Under the pieces are notes generated by a model. It saw nothing but the letters and a program-made list of their open reading frames with translations. It was not told the DNA's origin and made no database searches. Source: Bradyrhizobium betae (lineage in GTDB: Bacteria > Pseudomonadota > Alphaproteobacteria > Rhizobiales > Xanthobacteraceae). From it: DNA of 64,000 nt. Where the stretch lies: NCBI RefSeq assembly GCF_008932115.1, contig NZ_CP044543.1, positions 6,826,501 through 6,890,500 on the forward strand, given 5' to 3'. Position numbers and translations under genes: made by a program. The number at the start of each line of letters is the position of its first letter. Within the stretch, counting starts at the first letter, position 1. This document shows positions 45,917 through 54,252 of the stretch, piece after piece.

Positions 45917-47068
45917 TCATCCGTGGGCGAGCGGCTGGCTTCCGATACCGGTGCCGGCGGCGACGCTGACGGCGACCGCAGCGCGCTTGACGCGCGGTCC
46001 GGCCGAAGTGACCTCGATCGCCAGCGGATCGTCGCCCGGACTGTCGGCGACGCACTTGAATTCGCCCTTCACGGGATCGAGGATATCGATGTATTCGCGC
46101 TTCGCACGGATGCACGGCGGATCGTTCTTGTCGTCCTTGATGGTCTTGCTGCTGGCCACGATCAGCGCGCCATCCAGCGGTTGCCCGAGGGCGCTCCGGG
46201 CGGGCTCGGACACCTTGGCTTTCTCGCCCTTTTCGGACCAGCTATCGTAGGAAAGGCTGTGCCACGAACAGTGGTGCGGAGCGATCAGAACGTCGTACTG
46301 CAGACGCTCGGGCCACTTCTTGTTGCGCTCCCAGATGCGGTCCCAGATCGCGACCTCGGCGTCGCCGCCGAGAAGGAAGCGCCCGCGGGTGACCTTGGAC
46401 ACCTTCAGGTCCAGACGCATGATGACGCTGGAGTTGTTCTTCGTCAGAACCTCCTCCTCCGCTTCGTCGTCGGCAGGCATCGGCGCCAGCAGCCGCGCCT
46501 CGAAGGAAGTGTCCTGAACGCCGCAGATCTTCGAGAACACCTCGTCGACCTTCACCAGGATTTCCGTCAGGTCATCGGTCTTGCCGTCGACGTCCTCGCC
46601 CAGGATCAGGATGCGGTTGCCGTCCTCGGCGGTCCGTTCCTTTTTGAACCTGTTGGCGCGGCGGCGGGCCTCGTCGCGCCAAGCCTCGGCGTCGGCGCAA
46701 AGGACGTGATCCTCATCCTTCGCCTTCGCCCGGCGGAACACGATCGGCGAGGACCACATTTCACGGATGATGATCTTGTCGTCGGCCTTCACCCAGGTCG
46801 ACGGGTCGCCGAGATGGAAGTGCTTGACCAGGCCCCGGATGTGATCGGCGTCCGGATGGGTGTTCAGGAAGCCATCGACGAACAGCCTCCCCTTATCGTC
46901 CCGATCGAGCTTGTTCCGGATCTGTTTCCCGACGTTGGGGGTGTCGTCGTCCTCGTCGTCGGCCGCCTCCCGGATGTTGATGTCGGTCAGGATCCGACGA
47001 CCGGACTCGGTCTCGAACAACACCATGTCGCCGTTGTCGACTTTGAAAAGTGATGCTTTAACTACCAT
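45917..47068 (-). CDS. MBL-fold hydrolase opening the E2-E1-JAB operon
   Basis: A 383-residue MBL-fold protein of the ComEC type: LNTHPDADHIRGLVKHF (HxDxDH) and LIAPHHCSWHSLSYDSW. The acidic insert at about 215-225 (PADDEAEEEVL) is unusual. The C-terminus is a 35-40 residue flexible Ala/Gly/Ser tail ending PLAHG, so the last residue is glycine. AGGGGG lies 6 bp before the ATG at 47068, which decides that start over an ATG at 47074. First gene of the operon, transcribed leftward. Confidence 0.85.
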   Translation of the reverse strand: MVVKASLFKVDNGDMVLFETESGRRILTDINIREAADDEDDDTPNVGKQIRNKLDRDDKGRLFVDGFLNTHPDADHIRGLVKHFHLGDPSTWVKADDKIIIREMWSSPIVFRRAKAKDEDHVLCADAEAWRDEARRRANRFKKERTAEDGNRILILGEDVDGKTDDLTEILVKVDEVFSKICGVQDTSFEARLLAPMPADDEAEEEVLTKNNSSVIMRLDLKVSKVTRGRFLLGGDAEVAIWDRIWERNKKWPERLQYDVLIAPHHCSWHSLSYDSWSEKGEKAKVSEPARSALGQPLDGALIVASSKTIKDDKNDPPCIRAKREYIDILDPVKGEFKCVADSPGDDPLAIEVTSAGPRVKRAAVAVSVAAGTGIGSQPLAHG

Positions 47069-47352
47069 TCCCATCCCCCTGATTCAACGATCGAAAGATC
47101 GGTCGCGGCTCCTTGACCGATTGCAGATCGGACGGGCGCACTTAAGAAGATATGATGGCAATTTGGCCACGCAAGATGTGCTACCAGATTAATTTTATCA
47201 CGCTATATATATGATATTGTTCAAGTTTTAATCATCTGGAACCAGCTTTGTTCACTCGGTGTTCTTGGTTTTTCAGCCGACAAGCGGCATGATCGGGGAA
47301 CTAGGATTGCTCCGGGTGGAGATCGTCCTCGCAGCGGATGGACAGGTTCAGG
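47069..47352. promoter_or_regulatory. Divergent control region between the two defence transcripts
   Basis: 284 bp without a gene separate the leftward MBL/E2-E1-JAB operon and the rightward DUF2235/ParB pair. An AT-rich core at about 47186-47240 (TATATATATGATATTG within it) contrasts with the GC-rich flanks and should hold both promoters. No clear operator palindrome was recognised. Confidence 0.5.
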
Positions 47353-48927
47353 ATGAGCAAGAATATCGTCGTCTACTCCGACGGAACCGGCCAAGACGGC
47401 GGGGCGCGTCCGGAGCAGCGCATCAGCAATATCTTCAAAATGTACCGTGTGAGCCGCGACCATGCGGACACGGCCATTGATCCGTCCAAGCAAGTGGTCT
47501 TCTACGACGCCGGCCTTGGGACGGATATCGGCGCGACCGCCCTCACCGCTCCGGTACGCTTTGTCCAGAAGATGCTCGGGTCCATCGCGGGCGACGGCAT
47601 CAAGCGCAACATCGCCGACTGCTACGAATTCGTCGTCAACCACTACGAAGACGGTGACCGGATATTCCTCTTCGGGTTCAGCCGGGGCGCCTACACCGTC
47701 CGAAGCCTGGCGAACCTGCTGATGCTTTGCGGCGTCCCCACAAAGACGCCGGCCGGCCCATTGATGCGCTACCGCAAGGCCGTGAAGGACATCGCTTGGG
47801 AGGCCGTGGATACCGTGCTGGAACACGGCGCTGGCCACCCGCGGGAGCAGTTCGAGGCGGAGAGGCTCGAACTGGCGCGGCGATTTCAGACCAAGTACGG
47901 CTCCGGCGACGGCTCGGATGCCAACGCCGCGGCATATTTCGTCGGCGTGTTCGATACGGTCGCAGCCCTCGGCGCCAGCGGTCCGCGACGCCGGATGATC
48001 CAGGCCGGCCTAACTCTCGGCGTCGCTGCCCTCGCCTTCTTCGCTTCGCTCGTTCCGGCCGCGATCCTCGGTGCGCTGACGGCCATCGTCTCGGAGGCCG
48101 GCCTGCTATGGGGCTTCATCGTGCCGGCGTGGCTGGTCACGCATCTGGCGATGCTGATTGCCGTCATCTGGTTCTGGAAACGGCAGCGGACGGTCAATCT
48201 CAAGACCATCTACGACTTCCCGAACAAGGGCGATCCGCCGCGCTCTCATACCGCCGAGTGGACAGGCAAGAACTTCGATCGCCTTCTCAGCAAACATGTA
48301 CGTTTTGCGCGCTCGGCGAACGCAATCGACGAGACGCGCAAGGATTTCGCCCGGGTCGGCTGGGGCGGCACCGAGCCGTCTGTGCACCCCGCGACTCCGG
48401 GTGTTCCGCGTCTCATCCAGCTCTGGTTCGCAGGCAACCACTCGGATATCGGCGGATCCTATCCCGAACCGGAATCGCGTTTGTCGGATATCGCCCTCGC
48501 CTGGATGTGCGAGCAGGCTACGTCCATCCCGGACGGCTTGATGACCGGGCCGATCTACGTGGACGGGATCAGGATGCCGAAGACTGGTGACAACGGACCG
48601 GCACTGAACGTCTTCCCCGGCGCGAACGGCGTTCAGCATTGCGAGATCGCGGGCATGCGCGACACGCTCGACGCCTACGCCGCCAGTCTGCCGAAATGGC
48701 GATGGCTGCAAAACCTCGTCGGCACCAGGAACTGGGAAGTCGAAGTCCGCGAGATCAACCACCAGGCGCCGGTACATCCGACCGTACGGACGCGCTTCGA
48801 CCTGCCGGAAGTCAGGCAATGTGCTGGCGTCGGCGCATATCGCCCAAGCGCACTGGCGAGCCATGACGACTTCAAACGCTACTATCCGCAGGTGGAGTCG
48901 ACAGCACAATCGACCGGGCCCGCCTGA
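47353..48927 (+). CDS. DUF2235 alpha/beta hydrolase with membrane helices
   Basis: A 524-residue DUF2235 protein, the family that includes the Tle1 phospholipase effectors. Motifs: VYSDGTGQD at the start, the nucleophile elbow FLFGFSRGAYTVRSL (GxSxG), FVGVFDTVAALG, and LWFAGNHSDIGGSYPEP with the catalytic His/Asp. Two or more transmembrane helices are inserted at about 215-280 (LGVAALAFFASLVPAAILGA and VPAWLVTHLAMLIAVIWFW). The start at 47353 gives MSKNIVVYSDG. It may hydrolyse membrane lipids as an abortive-infection effector; this is inferred from family and position. Confidence 0.85.
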   Translation: MSKNIVVYSDGTGQDGGARPEQRISNIFKMYRVSRDHADTAIDPSKQVVFYDAGLGTDIGATALTAPVRFVQKMLGSIAGDGIKRNIADCYEFVVNHYEDGDRIFLFGFSRGAYTVRSLANLLMLCGVPTKTPAGPLMRYRKAVKDIAWEAVDTVLEHGAGHPREQFEAERLELARRFQTKYGSGDGSDANAAAYFVGVFDTVAALGASGPRRRMIQAGLTLGVAALAFFASLVPAAILGALTAIVSEAGLLWGFIVPAWLVTHLAMLIAVIWFWKRQRTVNLKTIYDFPNKGDPPRSHTAEWTGKNFDRLLSKHVRFARSANAIDETRKDFARVGWGGTEPSVHPATPGVPRLIQLWFAGNHSDIGGSYPEPESRLSDIALAWMCEQATSIPDGLMTGPIYVDGIRMPKTGDNGPALNVFPGANGVQHCEIAGMRDTLDAYAASLPKWRWLQNLVGTRNWEVEVREINHQAPVHPTVRTRFDLPEVRQCAGVGAYRPSALASHDDFKRYYPQVESTAQSTGPA

Positions 48928-48945
48928 ACGCTTGAGGAGACGCTC

Positions 48946-49491
48946 TTGGTCGCGCTTGCCGACATCAAAGCTGACCTGCCGGATTGGCCGGACGACGTGG
49001 TGGATCAATGGCTATTGAACTTAGCGACCCAGGAGGGCATGGGCTGGCCCCCACCGGTCCCCTTCAACGGCCATCGGTGGCAGTACATCATCGTGAAGCC
49101 GGTATCGTGGTGGAAGAAGGTCACGTGGACGAAGGTGTCGCACGACTGTAGCTTCGACGAGCTGTCGCTTAATTCCCGCAAGATCATGAATTCCATGTTC
49201 GAGGCGTTGGTCCTTGGAATCGAGAATGGATATGGCGGCGACAACAGCAAGAAGCGCTTTGAATCTTGCGTGAGCTACCTGGCGGTGAAAGGACAGTTCC
49301 CCCGCGTGCCTGTCACCATGCCGATAGAAACGGGCCTAAGTATCCTGGACGGGAATCATCGAGTCTACTCGCTCACTTTCCTGCAAAGCGTTCCTGAGCC
49401 GGAATTGAAGAAGCAAGGCATCAATCGCCCTTCCGTCATCCAAGATGTTTGGGTAGCGAAGCACGCGGATGGGGAGGTTTTGGATAGCTGA
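48946..49491 (+). CDS. ParB/sulfiredoxin-like nuclease-domain protein
   Basis: A 181-residue protein. TTG at 48946 has GAGGAG 6 bp upstream, which decides the start. The motif LSILDGNHRVYSLTFL is the ParB/Srx-type DGNHR signature; the N-terminal half (PVPFNGHRWQYIIVKPVSWW) is Trp-rich and unrecognised. It follows the DUF2235 gene by 18 bp, so the two are probably one operon. Possible nuclease or nucleotide-dependent switch; function not established. Confidence 0.75.
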   Translation: MVALADIKADLPDWPDDVVDQWLLNLATQEGMGWPPPVPFNGHRWQYIIVKPVSWWKKVTWTKVSHDCSFDELSLNSRKIMNSMFEALVLGIENGYGGDNSKKRFESCVSYLAVKGQFPRVPVTMPIETGLSILDGNHRVYSLTFLQSVPEPELKKQGINRPSVIQDVWVAKHADGEVLDS

Positions 49492-49573
49492 CGTCGATCG
49501 AGCGAGTGGTCGCGCGCAGTACACCCGACAGCGCCGCAATGGCGGGGCCCTGCCGAGAAATTGTTTCGGGCCG

Positions 49574-49843
49574 CTAGTTCGACAACCGAGAGACCTCGGC
49601 GAACCTTAGAGGCTCGCAGGAAACCTGAAACTCGCCATCACCGTCGAAGCTCTTTCCCATTAAGTGAAGAAGCGCGCGCCCATGCACAACAGGCACAGGG
49701 TGCGCTGTCATTATTTCGGGATCTTCCGGAAAGCACGGCCCGACGATGTCGCGAACGTTCGGGACGCTCAAGGACGTGCTCGCACCCTCAAAGAGAAGCT
49801 CGTCGGTCTCCGGATGCCAGACGCAAACTACGATCGCGAGCAT
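49574..49843 (-). CDS. Small hypothetical protein
   Basis: An 89-residue reading frame from ATG at 49843 (MLAIVVCVWHPETDELLFEG), continuing VPVVHGRALLHLMGKSF. It looks protein-like and begins with a beta strand followed by helices, but no family is recognised. The open frame extends upstream to 50035 without protein-like character. No strong ribosome binding site is evident. The 270 bp to the next gene on its right hold nothing recognisable. Confidence 0.45.
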   Translation of the reverse strand: MLAIVVCVWHPETDELLFEGASTSLSVPNVRDIVGPCFPEDPEIMTAHPVPVVHGRALLHLMGKSFDGDGEFQVSCEPLRFAEVSRLSN

Positions 49844-50113
49844 GAAGATGTTCCTTGGGGCCACCGGTCCGGCCGCTCCGACAAAACGCCGGTGTCGGCT
49901 GCCTCGACTGCTTCCGTTTCGCCCAGTTAGATCATCTCGATTGCGATGGGGAGCGGCGCAAAAGATCGTTGGAGGTATCGAAAGATACATTGACGGCCCC
50001 TGCCATCGAGCCAGGCACTCCGTTGCTATTGCCATCGGCTGCCGCCGTGACGCTAAAGATCGGGAAGATGTAGGGCACTTGATCCCTTCGCCCTCCCCTT
50101 GAACCGCGATGAC

Positions 50114-50740
50114 CTATGGCAACTTTGCTGCTTCCGGCTTTTTCTCGGGCCTCAAACTTCTGATATAGGCAATCGCTCGTTGCTGGAGTGCCGGATCCAG
50201 ATTTGTCTCATGGATCCGCCGTTCGACGAGGTCAAGGTCAAGCGGGCGTTGCGCATGAATCGCCTCGACGAATTGCTTGTCCCTGTCATCCAGTCGCGCA
50301 AGTTTGGAGGCGATCAAATCCTCCGGAGCCGGCGCTATGCCGTACACGCTTCGTCCTGCGACTTCGGTCCTTACTTTGATCGCGCGAACCTGCCAGCCCG
50401 CCGGCAGTTTGGCCGTCGTCTCGTCGACGCCGTCGATGTAGAAGCCGTGAGTACGGTGGAATTGGCTGCTCACACCGAACAAGCCGTCGATGTGCTCCGA
50501 CGCAACGTTCGGATCACCGCCCGGCGACTTGGCATTCTCTTCCAGCTCCCAGATCTTAGCGTTCTCCGGGAAAGCGTCGATCTCCGGCGATGCCCTTGCC
50601 GGCTCAGGCGCATCGGGCATCGATGCCAGAATGGCTTGGCTGCCGACGACGAAGACGTTGTCCGTGTTGAATTCGAAGGCCAAGGCTCGGACGACCCGGA
50701 GAAGGTCATCCAAAGTCCGTATGCCGCGATCTTCGGCCAT
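50114..50740 (-). CDS. DUF6036-type nucleotidyltransferase-like protein (putative toxin)
   Basis: A 208-residue protein. FNTDNVFVVGSQAILASM and SPEIDAFPEN match the nucleotidyltransferase-like core (G[GS]x...hDhD) of DUF6036/AbiEii-like proteins; LIASKLARLDDRDKQFVEAI is the typical downstream helix (LxAxKlxR..xRDkxD). Its ATG overlaps the stop of the upstream gene by one base (TGATG). This coupling suggests a toxin-antitoxin pair with the nucleotidyltransferase as toxin. Confidence 0.75.
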   Translation of the reverse strand: MAEDRGIRTLDDLLRVVRALAFEFNTDNVFVVGSQAILASMPDAPEPARASPEIDAFPENAKIWELEENAKSPGGDPNVASEHIDGLFGVSSQFHRTHGFYIDGVDETTAKLPAGWQVRAIKVRTEVAGRSVYGIAPAPEDLIASKLARLDDRDKQFVEAIHAQRPLDLDLVERRIHETNLDPALQQRAIAYIRSLRPEKKPEAAKLP

Positions 50741-51126
50741 CAAGGACCTCCCGGAACAAGGAAGTCAGGCTGCGCAGACAGGCTGCGTTTGACGATCCGT
50801 CTCGCCGCCTTCCTCAAGCGGACACGGGCATGGTAGTCGCCAAAATCGACTCCCTCGGCGAGCCAGAACGGCGAGGTATTACGCAGCCGCACCATCTCGC
50901 GGTCGCGGCTGATGAGTTTAGAGGCTAGTTCCTTGGGCGGTAGCGCAAGCAGTTCCTGCCACTCGCGCACGAAGGGCCAGCCGGCGAACTGACTGGCTTG
51001 GCGCTCATGAGCCAACTTCGCCTTCTCGACCAATGACGGGTCGCGGCGAAGCATCCGCACGATCAGCCGATGCATCATCAGCTTCGCGGTGTCGCCAACT
51101 ATGCCTTCATTTAGCCCATCGCCCAT
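50740..51126 (-). CDS. Partner of the DUF6036 protein (putative antitoxin)
   Basis: A 128-residue basic helical protein (MHRLIVRMLRRDPSLVEKA, then FVREWQELLALPPKELASKL and MVRLRNTSPFWLAEGVDF). Proteins with this layout are regular upstream neighbours of DUF6036 genes. An N-terminal DNA-binding part is not obvious. The ATG at 51126 is chosen; the open frame to 51213 has weak coding character. Confidence 0.65.
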   Translation of the reverse strand: MGDGLNEGIVGDTAKLMMHRLIVRMLRRDPSLVEKAKLAHERQASQFAGWPFVREWQELLALPPKELASKLISRDREMVRLRNTSPFWLAEGVDFGDYHARVRLRKAARRIVKRSLSAQPDFLVPGGP

Positions 51127-51521
51127 CGCGTGGAGCGCCTCTCCGCCCGCTTTTCCGACCGTCGTGTGGACCTCAGAATATAAACAAGCAGTGGGCAACA
51201 AAAAAGGGCGCAAACCGAAGCGGATCGGAGATGGTTACCACTTCGGCGGCGATTGCCTAGGAGTTTCGTCGCAGTGGTCCCGGCGGGGCCGTCGGCCGCA
51301 TCCCCGCCTCTTTGCAGCGTCCTGCAGGTCACTTTCGCGATAATGGCCGAAGCGATGGAGACTTGAAGCGCGTGTGCAGAGCAGCAACCATAGGACGTAA
51401 GAAGAAGGTCTGGGTTGCACTTTCGGAGAACGGAACGTAACAACGCAGCGCTCGGTGCCTTTCCTCTGCTCGCGCAACAGATATTTCGATTCCAAAAGCT
51501 TTTTCAGGCGAGAGATTGCCG
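51127..51521. other. Intergenic region upstream of the Qat operon
   Basis: 395 bp between the leftward DUF6036 pair and rightward qatA. No protein-like frame was found. It should contain the promoters of both units; no clear operator was recognised. Confidence 0.4.
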
Positions 51522-53402
51522 ATGTGGCCCGATAACGAGACCGAGCGGGACTTCCTGAACTTCTCCGGCGTCGCCGAAACCGTGGCCGAGATCATTGTGC
51601 AGGCCAAGGGACGCCCGATCTCGATCGGCGTGTCTGGCGCCTGGGGCATCGGCAAATCCTCGATGATCAAGCTCACCCGCTCGGCGATCGCCGCCAGGAA
51701 GGACGAGAGCGGGAAGAAGGCCGCCGACAAGTACGTCTTCGTCGAGTTCAATGCCTGGCTCTACCAGGGCTATGACGACGCGCGTGCTGCGTTGATGGAT
51801 GTGATCGCTGACAAGCTCGCGAAGGAAGCGGAGAGCCGACAGACGGCACTCGATAAGGTCGCGTCCCTTGCCAAGCGCGTGAAATGGCTCCGGGCCGCGA
51901 AACTCGCAGCGACCTCGGCCGCCTCGATCTATTTCGGGGTGCCCCCGGTCGGCGCGGTCGGCGAGATCTTCGAGCTCGCCAAGAAGGTCTGGTCCGAAGG
52001 GGTCGGGAAGGAAACCGGCGAAGCCGCCAAGAAAGCTGCGGCGGACGCGGCGCAGGAAGGTGGCGAACTGCTGAACCCGAAGGAGGAAACGTCACCGCCG
52101 AAGGAGATTCAGGCGCTGCGCGACGCGTTCGAACAAGCGCTCGAGGAGCTCGGGATAACTTTGGTCGTCCTGATCGACGATCTCGACCGATGCTTGCCGG
52201 AGACCACGATCTCGACCCTGGAGGCGATCCGCCTCTTTCTGTTCCTCAAGAACACCGCCTTCGTGATCGCGGCCGACAACGACATGATCAAGCACGCCGT
52301 CCGGAAGCACTTCGTCGGGGTCAGCGACGACCTGCTGGTCACCAACTACTTCGACAAGCTCATCCAAGTTCCCATTCGGGTGCCGCAGCTCGGGACCCAG
52401 GAGGTCCGCGCCTACATGATGCTCCTGTTCGTGGACAACAGCGAGTTGTCCGACGACGACAAGGAGAAGATCCGCGCTGGCATGATTGGCCAGCTCAAGC
52501 GGACGTGGCAGGGAAAGAAGGTCGACCGGGCCTTCGTCCAATCGCTTGGCGTGAAGTTGCCCGAGCATCTTGTCGGTCAATTCGACACGGCCGAGAGGCT
52601 CGCCTCGCTCATGACGACGGCGTCGGGGATTCTGGGAAATCCGCGGCTGATCAAGCGCTTCCTGAACGCGCTCTCGATCCGGATGACGATCTCGAAAGCG
52701 CAGGGCGTTGGCGTCGACGAAGCGGTGCTCGCTAAGCTGTTGCTTTTCGAGCGCATCGGCGACACCGCAGCGTATGCCGAACTGGTCAAGAACGTCAGCG
52801 CCTCGGGTGAGGGAAAGCCTACGTTCCTCCAAGAATGGGAAGACGCGGCGACAGCGGGGCGCGATCTCGATCTGAAGGCGCCGTGGAACGCTCCCTTCGT
52901 GAAGGAATGGTTGGCGCTCTCGCCGCCCCTTCACGACCACGACCTGCGCGGCGCGCTCTACGTCGGCCGCGAGCAGGCGCCGCTTATCACGCCCGAAGAC
53001 CGCCTGTCGTCGGAGGCGGCCGAGTTGCTCACGGCCCTGCTCGAGCACCCCGACATGGCCCACCAGCTCAAGGACAGGCTGACCCGGGTCTCGCGTATCG
53101 AAGTCACGGTGATGATGGATCGCCTGCTCGAGCGCGCCAGAAAGGAGCAGGACTGGGGTGTCCCGCCTATCCTCAACGCCTGCATCGCTCTCGCAGATGC
53201 CGACCCACCACAAGGAGCCCGTCTCGCTGCATTCCTCGCGGACCGCCCTTCGCAACAGATCCAACCGAACATCGTGCCGAAGGTCGGCGACCGTCCATGG
53301 TCGAGAAGTGTCCTCGATGCATGGAATTCGTCTCCTGACGTTTCGCGCCCGGTGAAGACGGCGATCAGAAAGACGAGAGAGCATGGGAACGTCGCAATCT
53401 AG
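51522..53402 (+). CDS. qatA: QatA: KAP-family P-loop ATPase
   Basis: A 626-residue KAP NTPase. Walker A GAWGIGKSS at 39-47, a long insertion with a possible membrane-associated stretch at about 115-150 (SLAKRVKWLRAAKLAATSAA), Walker B VVLIDDLDRC near 213-222, then sensor motifs TAFVIAADNDMI and NPRLIKRFLNALS. ATG at 51522 has AGGCGAGAG upstream; a TTG at 51516 is possible. First gene of a complete qatABCD operon, overlapping qatB by 20 bp. The Qat system protects against phage in reported experiments (Gao and co-workers, 2020). Confidence 0.92.
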   Translation: MWPDNETERDFLNFSGVAETVAEIIVQAKGRPISIGVSGAWGIGKSSMIKLTRSAIAARKDESGKKAADKYVFVEFNAWLYQGYDDARAALMDVIADKLAKEAESRQTALDKVASLAKRVKWLRAAKLAATSAASIYFGVPPVGAVGEIFELAKKVWSEGVGKETGEAAKKAAADAAQEGGELLNPKEETSPPKEIQALRDAFEQALEELGITLVVLIDDLDRCLPETTISTLEAIRLFLFLKNTAFVIAADNDMIKHAVRKHFVGVSDDLLVTNYFDKLIQVPIRVPQLGTQEVRAYMMLLFVDNSELSDDDKEKIRAGMIGQLKRTWQGKKVDRAFVQSLGVKLPEHLVGQFDTAERLASLMTTASGILGNPRLIKRFLNALSIRMTISKAQGVGVDEAVLAKLLLFERIGDTAAYAELVKNVSASGEGKPTFLQEWEDAATAGRDLDLKAPWNAPFVKEWLALSPPLHDHDLRGALYVGREQAPLITPEDRLSSEAAELLTALLEHPDMAHQLKDRLTRVSRIEVTVMMDRLLERARKEQDWGVPPILNACIALADADPPQGARLAAFLADRPSQQIQPNIVPKVGDRPWSRSVLDAWNSSPDVSRPVKTAIRKTREHGNVAI

Positions 53403-54252
53403 TGACGGTCCCGGCCCAGGCGTGCCGTTGGTCCCTCCCTGGACGCCGGCCGCCCCACAGGATCCCGTCCCACCCGTACCCCAGCCCGGATCTCCGGACG
53501 TTCCGCCGGACGCTCCTCCGGCCGATGGCGCCCTGCCCCCGCCTCCCGCTGCGCCACCGCCAAGCCTGCAGCCGGCGCCGTTGGCACCCGAACGACGGTT
53601 CGGCGGCGTTCGCTCGAGCTTGGGCAATTTCGCGCGATCCGGGGACGGCCGCGACCTTAGACGCGGGCTCGGACACTACGTCCGCAATGGCTACGGGGGA
53701 TCGAATTTCGCGACGCAGCGGTTCGGCGGCACCGCTCAAACGGCGGGATCGCTCGGCCATGCCCTCTATTCCACGGCGCAGGGGGATGCAAACGCTCCCG
53801 TCGATGCGGCCGCGCTCGCTGGCCGGTCGACCGAAGAGATCGCGAGCGCGATCATCGAGGCCGTCAGACCGATCGACGGGACTCAGGATGCGGAAGCCGA
53901 ACGTGCGTCCATCCACGACGCGATGTCCGAATTGCTGACGGAATACCCGGACGCCGATCTCCTCGATCTGTCCGATCCTGAACGCGAGTTCGTCATCGAG
54001 AAATTCACGGCCATCGACGTGGCACGACGCTTCGAGCTGGATGTCGGCAAGACGTTGCTGGAGAGAGCGCCCACCGCGACCGTCGCGCTGGCTCGACTGA
54101 AACAGATGCGGTCGTATATCGCCGAGACTGTGGCCGCCTCCTTCCGCAAACTCAAGGAACAGGGACGCAGGCTCACCGCCGGACGCGTCGCGCGCGTCGT
54201 CCAGGCTGCGTTGCGCGAGACGTTCGAGGTCTTCGAGGGGTACGAAGAGTGA
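53383..54252 (+). CDS. qatB: QatB: Pro-rich protein of the Qat system
   Basis: A 289-residue protein. Residues 1-68 are Pro-rich and disordered (for example PPPPAAPPPSLQPAPLAPER). A Gly-rich stretch (HYVRNGYGGSNFATQRFGG) follows, and then a helical C-terminal domain (from about 135: STEEIASAIIEAVRP, ending RETFEVFEGYEE). Length, composition and position between the KAP ATPase and the QueC-like gene identify QatB. Its biochemical role is not known. It overlaps both neighbours. Confidence 0.88.
   Translation: MGTSQSSDGPGPGVPLVPPWTPAAPQDPVPPVPQPGSPDVPPDAPPADGALPPPPAAPPPSLQPAPLAPERRFGGVRSSLGNFARSGDGRDLRRGLGHYVRNGYGGSNFATQRFGGTAQTAGSLGHALYSTAQGDANAPVDAAALAGRSTEEIASAIIEAVRPIDGTQDAEAERASIHDAMSELLTEYPDADLLDLSDPEREFVIEKFTAIDVARRFELDVGKTLLERAPTATVALARLKQMRSYIAETVAASFRKLKEQGRRLTAGRVARVVQAALRETFEVFEGYEE

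Noticed and set aside
45209..47053. 614-residue open frame opposite the MBL and E2-E1-JAB genes
   Set aside because: It crosses two real genes on the other strand and has an Asp/Arg-rich shadow composition.
43598..47068. CBASS type II system
   Set aside because: The E2-E1 and JAB modules are present, but no CD-NTase (cyclase) gene or known cyclic-nucleotide effector is found in the neighbourhood.
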